64,000 nt of DNA from Paraburkholderia bannensis NBRC 103871. Lineage in GTDB: Bacteria > Pseudomonadota > Gammaproteobacteria > Burkholderiales > Burkholderiaceae. The stretch spans positions 59,042 through 123,041 of the forward strand of contig NZ_BAYA01000027.1 in NCBI RefSeq assembly GCF_000685015.1, given 5' to 3'. The notes under the pieces were generated by a model. It did no database searches, was not told the origin of the DNA, and saw only the letters and a list, made by a program, of their open reading frames with translations. Below, piece by piece: positions 58,587 to 64,000 of the stretch. Position 1 is the first letter of the stretch. Every line of letters begins with the position of its first letter. The translations under genes and the position numbers were made by a program.

Positions 58587-59657
58587 ATGTCGACGACGAC
58601 CACTCCTGTTGACCCGATACGCGCTGCGTCCGCACGCAGCGCGACCGTGCGCTGGACATTGCGCGTGCTGCAATGGGCGCTCACGCTGGCCATCACATTC
58701 ACGGGCTTGCTGGCCGTGACCTTCGTGATCGGCCGCAAGGTGCCGATCGATCCCGTGCTCGCGATACTCGGCGATCGCGCGTCGGCGAGCGCTTATGCGG
58801 CCGCGCGCATTCAGTTGGGACTCGACAAGCCCCTCGCCGAACAGTTTTTCATCTATGTGCGCGCCGTGCTGCACGGCGATCTGGGCGTATCGCTGCTGAC
58901 GGCGAATCCCGTGCTCGACGACATCAAGCGTGTCTTTCCCGCCACATTGGAACTCGCGACACTATCGACGATCATCGGCGTGTTGGTCGGCGTGCCGCTC
59001 GGCGTGATGGCTGCGACACGGCACAACCGCTGGATCGATCACATTGCGCGTTTCATCGGCCTGATCGGCAGTTCGGTGCCCGTGTTCTGGCTCGGCCTGA
59101 TGGGACTGCTGTTGTTCTATGCGAAGCTGCACTGGGTCTCGGGGCCAGGAAGAATCGACCCTGTGTTCGATGGCATGGTCGATACGCGCACGGGCAGCCT
59201 GTTGATCGATTCGCTGATCGCGCGGGAATGGGATGTGTTCTTCAATGCAGTTTCGCATATCGCGTTGCCCGCAGCGATATTGGGCTACTACTCGGTCGCC
59301 TATCTGAGCCGGATGACGCGCGCGTTCATGCTCGACCAGTTGAACCAGGAGTACATCACGACGGCACGCGCGAAAGGCTTGTCCGAGCGGCGAGTCGTGT
59401 GGGTGCACGCATTCGGCAATATCTCGGTGCCGCTGCTGACGGTAATCGCACTGTCTTATAGCTTTTTGCTCGAAGGCTCCGTGCTCACCGAAATCGTATT
59501 CGCGTGGCCGGGCATCGGTTCGTATCTGACGGGCGCCCTGCTCAACGCCGATATGAATGCCGTGCTCGGCAGCACGCTCGTGATCGGCATGACCTTCATC
59601 GCGTTGAACCTGCTGACGGATGCGCTCTATCGCGTGTTCGATCCGCGTGCCCGCTGA
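58587..59657 (+). CDS. ddpB: Dipeptide ABC transporter permease (DdpB/DppB type)
   Basis: A 356-residue inner-membrane permease with about six membrane segments. Landmarks: RIQLGLDKPLAEQFFIYV, GDLGVSLLTANPVLDDI, and the cytoplasmic EAA-type loop EYITTARAKGLSERRVVWVHAF that docks the ATPase. It is 11 bases after the binding-protein gene. Confidence 0.94.
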   Translation: MSTTTTPVDPIRAASARSATVRWTLRVLQWALTLAITFTGLLAVTFVIGRKVPIDPVLAILGDRASASAYAAARIQLGLDKPLAEQFFIYVRAVLHGDLGVSLLTANPVLDDIKRVFPATLELATLSTIIGVLVGVPLGVMAATRHNRWIDHIARFIGLIGSSVPVFWLGLMGLLLFYAKLHWVSGPGRIDPVFDGMVDTRTGSLLIDSLIAREWDVFFNAVSHIALPAAILGYYSVAYLSRMTRAFMLDQLNQEYITTARAKGLSERRVVWVHAFGNISVPLLTVIALSYSFLLEGSVLTEIVFAWPGIGSYLTGALLNADMNAVLGSTLVIGMTFIALNLLTDALYRVFDPRAR

Positions 59658-59715
59658 TGCAACGGAGATCTGCAACGTGTGTCCACCTGTTGAAACTTCA
59701 ACGCAGGACTTGCCG

Positions 59716-60630
59716 ATGAACATGCCTCGCTCAACATGGAGAGCCTGGTTGCTGACCGATTCGCCAGCTTCGCGCAGGCAAGCGGCACTGGGTCTTGCGT
59801 ATCGGCGCTGGCGACGTTTCTCGGGTAATCCGCTATCGGTGTTCGGCTTGTTGATCCTCATGCTGCTCGTGATCGTCGCCGCCATCGGCCCCTGGATCGC
59901 GCCGCATGATCCGATCCAACAAGTGTTGTCCGACCGTCTGCTGCCGCCCGGGTCGGCCTCTCATTGGCTTGGCACCGATCAGCTCGGACGCGATATTCTT
60001 TCGCGCCTCATCGATGGCTCGGGCCTGACGCTGTCGATTGCGATTCTCGTTGTCGTGGTCGTCGTGCCGATCGGCTTGATGATCGGCACGACGGCGGGCT
60101 TCTTCGGAGGCTGGGTCGATAACGTGCTGATGCGCGTGACGGATATCGCGCTAGCGTTCCCGAAGATCGTGCTCGCGCTCGCATTCGCTGCGGCATTGGG
60201 GCCGGGGGTGTTCAACGCGGTGATCGCTATTTCGATTACCGCGTGGCCCGCGTATGCGCGTCTTGCGCGCGCCGAAACGTTGAGGCTGGTGCAAGCCGAT
60301 TTCATACACGTCGCGCGGCTGCAAGGCGCGTCGAACCTCCGCATTCTGCTGCGCTATATCGTGCCGCTGTGTTCGTCGTCGGTGATCGTTCGCGCGACGC
60401 TTGACATGGCGGGCATCATTCTGACTGTTGCAGGCCTTGGCTTTCTGGGACTCGGCGCACAACCGCCCAGTCCAGAATGGGGCTTCATGGTCGCGTCGGG
60501 CCGCAACGTGCTGCTCGACGCCTGGTGGGTGGCGACGGTACCGGGCATCGCGATTCTGCTCGTGAGCCTCGCATTCAATCTGCTCGGCGATGGCTTGCGC
60601 GACGTGTTCGATCCCCGCCATGGAGACTGA
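59716..60630 (+). CDS. ddpC: Dipeptide ABC transporter permease (DdpC/DppC type)
   Basis: A 304-residue permease. The N-terminal FSGNPLSVFGLLIL segment, HWLGTDQLGRDILSRLIDGS and the EAA loop DFIHVARLQGASNLRILLRYI are characteristic of DppC/OppC. I chose the ATG at 59716, preceded by AGGA; the frame extends upstream into ddpB but would give an unlikely N-terminus. Confidence 0.93.
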   Translation: MNMPRSTWRAWLLTDSPASRRQAALGLAYRRWRRFSGNPLSVFGLLILMLLVIVAAIGPWIAPHDPIQQVLSDRLLPPGSASHWLGTDQLGRDILSRLIDGSGLTLSIAILVVVVVVPIGLMIGTTAGFFGGWVDNVLMRVTDIALAFPKIVLALAFAAALGPGVFNAVIAISITAWPAYARLARAETLRLVQADFIHVARLQGASNLRILLRYIVPLCSSSVIVRATLDMAGIILTVAGLGFLGLGAQPPSPEWGFMVASGRNVLLDAWWVATVPGIAILLVSLAFNLLGDGLRDVFDPRHGD

Positions 60631-60631
60631 T

Positions 60632-61513
60632 ATGAGCACGAACGACACGCGAGCGCCGCTCTGTGAGATCGACGATCTGCGCATCGCATTTCGCACGCAC
60701 GACGGTACGCTCAATGAAGCGGTGCGCGGCCTCTCGCTGACGCTGCATAGAGGCGAGCGGCTTGGCATCGTCGGTGAATCGGGTTCCGGCAAGTCGCTGA
60801 CGGGCCGCGCGTTGCCCGGCCTTCTGCCGCCTGCCGCCCATTGCACCGCGAAGAGGTTGCGCTTCGACGGAAATGATCTGCTGACTATGCGCGCCGACAA
60901 GCGCCGCCGTCTATGCGGTCAGCAAATGGGCCTGATCCTGCAAGATCCGAAGTACTCGCTGAACCCGGTGATGACGGTCGCGCAGCAAATGCGCGAGGCG
61001 TTCGCACTGCATGATCCGAAGCTCACCCGGCGTGCGATGCGTGAGAAGATCATCGCGGCCCTCGAAGCGGTGCATATCCGCCACCCCGCGCGCGTCGCGG
61101 ATTCGTATCCGCATGAGCTTTCCGGCGGCATGGGACAGCGCGTGATGATCGCAATGATGGTATCGACCGGGCCGCGCCTGCTGATCGCCGATGAGCCGAC
61201 CAGTGCGCTCGACGTGCTCGTATCGATGCAGGTGCTTGCCGTACTTGACGAGATGATCGCTAAACACGATACCGGCCTCATTTTTATCAGCCATGACTTG
61301 CCGCTGGTTATGTCGTTCTGCGATCGGGTGGCTGTGATGTATGCGGGGCGTGTCGTCGAAACATGCGCTGCGCGCGATCTCGCGCATGCGCAGCATCCTT
61401 ATACGCGCGGGTTGCTTGCCGCCAATCCGCCGCTTGCCAATCCGCCTGCCGAATTGCCTGTTCTGTCGCGCGATCCTGCATGGCTCAGCGACACACAAGG
61501 AGCGTCCGCATGA
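60632..61513 (+). CDS. ddpD: Dipeptide ABC transporter ATP-binding protein (DdpD/DppD type)
   Basis: A 293-residue ABC ATPase: Walker A GESGSGKS, Q-loop LILQDPKYSLNP, signature LSGGMGQR, Walker B LLIADEPTSAL and switch His ISHDLPLV. The C-terminal HPYTRGLLAANP segment is typical of oligopeptide transporters. GGAGA precedes the ATG at 60632. Overlaps the next gene by 4 bases. Confidence 0.95.
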   Translation: MSTNDTRAPLCEIDDLRIAFRTHDGTLNEAVRGLSLTLHRGERLGIVGESGSGKSLTGRALPGLLPPAAHCTAKRLRFDGNDLLTMRADKRRRLCGQQMGLILQDPKYSLNPVMTVAQQMREAFALHDPKLTRRAMREKIIAALEAVHIRHPARVADSYPHELSGGMGQRVMIAMMVSTGPRLLIADEPTSALDVLVSMQVLAVLDEMIAKHDTGLIFISHDLPLVMSFCDRVAVMYAGRVVETCAARDLAHAQHPYTRGLLAANPPLANPPAELPVLSRDPAWLSDTQGASA

Positions 61514-62250
61514 TCGACGTCGATGCGTTGACCGTGCGCTTCAAGACGGTCGCGGGCGCCATCGATGCCGTCCGCGCTGCGAGCTTTTACGTAGCGCAAG
61601 GCGAAGCGTTTGGGCTCGTCGGTGAGTCCGGTTCCGGCAAGTCAACCATTCTGCGTGCGTTGAGCGGTTTGACGCCCATTGCGCAAGGCACGGTACACAT
61701 TGCGCAGCCAGGCGATGTTGTGCAAAAGCGCGCTGTGCAGATGGTGTTTCAGGATCCATACGGCTCGCTGCATCCACGCTTCACCGTTGATCAGACATTG
61801 CGCGAACCGTTGCGTATCAACGGCATCGGCCAGCATGACGAGCGTATCGTCAATGCGCTGCGTGAAGTCGGGCTCAATGCGTCGTTTCGGTTTCGCTATC
61901 CGCATCAGTTATCGGGTGGGCAGCGGCAACGCGTGGCGATTGCGCGCGCGCTGATCGTCGAGCCGCGTGTGTTGCTGCTCGACGAGCCGACATCGGCGCT
62001 CGATGTCTCTGTGCAAGCTGAGATATTGAACCTGCTCAAGCGCCTGCATCGCGAGCGCAATCTGACGATGATTCTTGTCACCCACAATCTCGCTGTCGTC
62101 AGCTTTCTGTGCTCGCGTGTTGCGATCATGCGCAATGGCGAGATCGTCGAAGAACTTACTGTGGAGAAACTCAGAGCGCAGGAAGTGGATAACGAGTATT
62201 CGCGCAGCCTGTTGCTCGCGACGAAGGGCTATCAGCGCAAGGCCGGTTGA
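61510..62250 (+). CDS. ddpF: Dipeptide ABC transporter ATP-binding protein (DdpF/DppF type), short form
   Basis: A 246-residue ABC ATPase: Walker A GESGSGKST, MVFQDPYGSLHPRFT, signature LSGGQRQR, Walker B LLLDEPTSALDV and switch THNLAV. It is shorter than the usual 300-plus residues of DppF because the C-terminal zinc/oligopeptide extension is missing after the Y-S-R-S-L-L-L segment. It completes the ddp operon, and a terminator follows. Confidence 0.94.
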   Translation: MIDVDALTVRFKTVAGAIDAVRAASFYVAQGEAFGLVGESGSGKSTILRALSGLTPIAQGTVHIAQPGDVVQKRAVQMVFQDPYGSLHPRFTVDQTLREPLRINGIGQHDERIVNALREVGLNASFRFRYPHQLSGGQRQRVAIARALIVEPRVLLLDEPTSALDVSVQAEILNLLKRLHRERNLTMILVTHNLAVVSFLCSRVAIMRNGEIVEELTVEKLRAQEVDNEYSRSLLLATKGYQRKAG

Positions 62251-62278
62251 ACTTTCTGAACGCCTCCAGTCGCCACTG

Positions 62279-62319
62279 CGTCGACCACCGGTCGCGCGCG
62301 TGAGCGGTTGACGTTTTTT
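62279..62319 (+). terminator. Intrinsic terminator of the ddp operon
   Basis: CGTCGACC / GGTTGACG arms (one G-T pair position) with a GC-rich interior, followed directly by six T residues (62314-62319). It starts 29 bases after the ddpF stop. Confidence 0.75.
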
Positions 62320-62519
62320 CCGGATATCGGTGCGCGACACGACATTCACAATAATCTCCAGACGATTAAGTCGTCTTGTGCATCAAAACTCGCGCGTAAT
62401 TAAGCCTTGTCGATCGATCGCGGCGCTTCGCGTCGCTCGCTGCATCGTTTGGCAAGCAGCCGCCGTCGATTCGCGCGTTCCAGGACAATGACATTCCCGC
62501 TACTTACTTCGAGGCGGAA

Positions 62520-63626
62520 ATGAGCGAGCGCCGACGTCCCGTCCCCTCCCATTCCGGCAGACGATTTCACACGTTGACCGGCCGGCTCCTCGCAAGCACG
62601 CGCCAGGCGTTGCAGCCGTGGCGGCAGCGAACGCCAGCGACCTGCAGTTGCACGATCGCCCTGGCGGCTGGCGTGGCGCTCGCGCTTGCCGCTTGCGCTC
62701 CGGCGACGCCCTCGCAGTCACAGGCCCTCGAACCCGAAGTCGCCAACCTCACGTCGCTCGCCAGCCAGCTATTCACGGGCCACGATCAGGCCGGCGCGTA
62801 CTACTCGCTGGACGCGAAGGCGACCTTCGCCATCGACGCACCCGGCAAGCTGCGCCTGCTGGATCTGCGTTCGGGCGAGCCCCTTCCTGGCGCCGCCGAT
62901 ATGCAGGGCGAGACGATGTCGACCGCGTGCAAGCCCTTTGGCGCGGTGGCGAACCAGCGCACGACATGGTTTCCTTATACGGGTGTGTTCGTGCGCGGCG
63001 GCACGCTTGCGGCGGTCTCATCCCGTGGCGCCAACATCGGCATCAAGTCGCTGTCGGCGCGCAACGATGGCGCGATGATCTACACCGGCCACGACGCCGA
63101 CGAAACCGAGTTCTTCTACGCGCCGTGCGTCGGCGCACAACGCGTGACACGCGGCTGGCGAACCCAGCGCTACATTCCGGACGGCGCGCTGCTGCGCGTA
63201 CGCGCAGACGCAGGTGCGCGCGTCGACCTGCAACTGCCGCAACGTTTCGTTCCCTACGTGCTGCTGCGCTATCGCTCGGGGGCGATCATCCCGGTACCCA
63301 TGCGCATGGTGCTGGCCACCGTCGATTTGAGCAACCGGCGCGTCGTGCTGCAATACCAGAGCACCTTTGCTGCGGCCGTGCCGATCCGCAAGATCGAAAT
63401 GCGCCTGATTACGCCAGGCGGCCTGCCATCGCCGGGTGAAACCGCAGCGCGCTATCAGGAACGCACCCAGGCCATGCTGCAGGATCTGGCCGCCTGCCCG
63501 CCGCCGCACGCGCACGCAATCGAAGCCTGCGCGACGCCAACGCGCATGCCGAATCCGCTGATTTACTATTCATCGGCGGAGCTTGCCAGCCAGCGGCAGA
63601 CAGCAGCGGCTAAAACTTCGCCGTAG
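62520..63626 (+). CDS. Putative lipoprotein of unknown function
   Basis: A 368-residue protein with a long basic N-terminus, a hydrophobic segment IALAAGVALALAAC near residues 45-59 and a lipobox-like LAAC followed by APATPSQ, so probably membrane-anchored through that Cys. The mature part is unrecognised; segments such as MVLATVDLSNRRVVLQYQSTF faintly recall DUF2169-type proteins of type VI secretion loci, but no T6SS gene is in view. GAGGCGGAA precedes the ATG. The signal region is unusually far from the start, so a later start could be real. Confidence 0.7.
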   Translation: MSERRRPVPSHSGRRFHTLTGRLLASTRQALQPWRQRTPATCSCTIALAAGVALALAACAPATPSQSQALEPEVANLTSLASQLFTGHDQAGAYYSLDAKATFAIDAPGKLRLLDLRSGEPLPGAADMQGETMSTACKPFGAVANQRTTWFPYTGVFVRGGTLAAVSSRGANIGIKSLSARNDGAMIYTGHDADETEFFYAPCVGAQRVTRGWRTQRYIPDGALLRVRADAGARVDLQLPQRFVPYVLLRYRSGAIIPVPMRMVLATVDLSNRRVVLQYQSTFAAAVPIRKIEMRLITPGGLPSPGETAARYQERTQAMLQDLAACPPPHAHAIEACATPTRMPNPLIYYSSAELASQRQTAAAKTSP

Positions 63627-64000
63627 GCAGCCGTAGCCGGCAATGCTGGCTCTCAGAAAACGTCGCCCTGCCGGGCGTCCCGTGGTGGGGGCAACGAAGA
63701 CTTGGCGCGGCGCGACGCCTCACCACACGTCGCACGTGAGCCACGAGCTCGATGTGCACATCCCCAGCGATTCTGTGAAGCCAGCCGTAGCGAATGGCTG
63801 ACGAATGCTAACGCCCCGCTCCGGCGCAGTTCCGCCTGCGTTCCAGGTGAGGCCGAGCTTGCCGGTCAACACTCCGGAACCACGTCGCCCTCGCGTTCGC
63901 CCGCTCTTTCGTCGGCCCTGAACGCGCGACGCTCTCGTTGAGCCAGCACGAACGGAAGTGTCCGTTTCCAGTTGTACTTATGCGATGGACACTTATCAGC
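63627..64000. other. Non-coding right edge
   Basis: I see no supportable gene in these 374 bases. A short hairpin-like AGCCGGC-AAT-GCTGGCT follows the lipoprotein stop (about 63633). Near the edge lies the inverted repeat AAGTGTCC (63956-63963) / GGACACTT (63987-63994). This could be the end of an insertion sequence or an operator for a gene outside the window. Confidence 0.4.
63956..63994. repeat. Inverted repeat AAGTGTCC-N23-GGACACTT
   Basis: Perfect 8-bp arms at the extreme right of the window, in an AT-richer stretch. The nature is undetermined because the neighbouring sequence is cut off. Confidence 0.5.

Noticed and set aside
62520..63626. Type VI secretion accessory (DUF2169) protein
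   Set aside because: The likeness is limited to one short segment and no T6SS genes are nearby, so it is kept as an unknown lipoprotein.
1..64000. tRNA, rRNA, CRISPR arrays, phage genes or complete insertion sequences
   Set aside because: None was recognised on reading both strands; no transposase or integrase frame is present.

Overview
The window looks like a GC-rich betaproteobacterium of the Burkholderiaceae (Burkholderia, Paraburkholderia or Caballeronia type). This rests on gene style, coding density, the IlvE and Nit proteins, and many PLP-dependent MocR, LysR and MFS genes. It is an accessory region: biosynthetic and catabolic operons side by side, with no rRNA, tRNA, CRISPR array or phage genes seen.

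0-10.6 kb: the C-terminal end of a non-ribosomal peptide synthetase (A-PCP-TE, cut by the left edge), an MFS exporter and a GST-like protein. A housekeeping-type ilvE follows. Then comes a translationally coupled minus-strand trio (unknown protein, membrane desaturase, 2-oxoglutarate oxygenase) that ends in a clear intrinsic terminator. An EamA exporter and a MocR regulator lie upstream of the trio.

11-26.5 kb: the most unusual part, which I read as an undescribed biosynthetic cluster built from paralogues of primary-metabolism enzymes. It holds an SHMT-like protein whose PLP lysine is glycine and an EamA exporter. A plus-strand run then encodes a haem-oxygenase-like diiron oxidase (HDO), a KAS III-like synthase, an SDR, a second glutamyl-tRNA reductase (HemA), a CMD protein, a thioredoxin-like 2Fe-2S ferredoxin, another SDR, and PaaA-, PaaC- and PaaD-like proteins. 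The PaaA-like subunit has lost both glutamates of its ExxH diiron motifs. A MocR/PdxR regulator, a TetR regulator, a second HDO and a 2OG oxygenase follow. A shared operator, GATAC-N6-GTATC, lies before tetR and before the second HDO gene, with a third copy at 10.8 kb. A stefin-type cystatin gene sits at the right border.

27.3-37.8 kb: a complete Nit1C (nitBCDEFGH) cluster, known from cyanide assimilation. It is extended by a LnmK-like (Pnap_2097-type) protein and a B12-dependent methylmalonyl-CoA mutase in one nine-gene operon, with a divergent MocR regulator.

38-55.3 kb: an OprB-like porin, an SDR, an MFS transporter and a LysR regulator on the minus strand. They diverge from a 12-gene plus-strand catabolic operon: two VOC proteins, SMP-30, a HisD-like dehydrogenase, three further NAD(P)-dependent oxidoreductases, a FAH-type hydrolase, a phytoene-desaturase-like flavoprotein, a Rieske protein, an alpha/beta hydrolase and a group A flavin monooxygenase. 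It looks like an aromatic or alicyclic ring-degradation pathway of unknown substrate.

55.4-62.3 kb: an RpiR regulator followed by a ddpXABCDF-type D-Ala-D-Ala dipeptidase and dipeptide ABC transporter. The window ends with a lipoprotein of unknown function and a non-coding edge carrying an inverted repeat.

All assignments come from reading motifs by eye. No searches or alignments were run.
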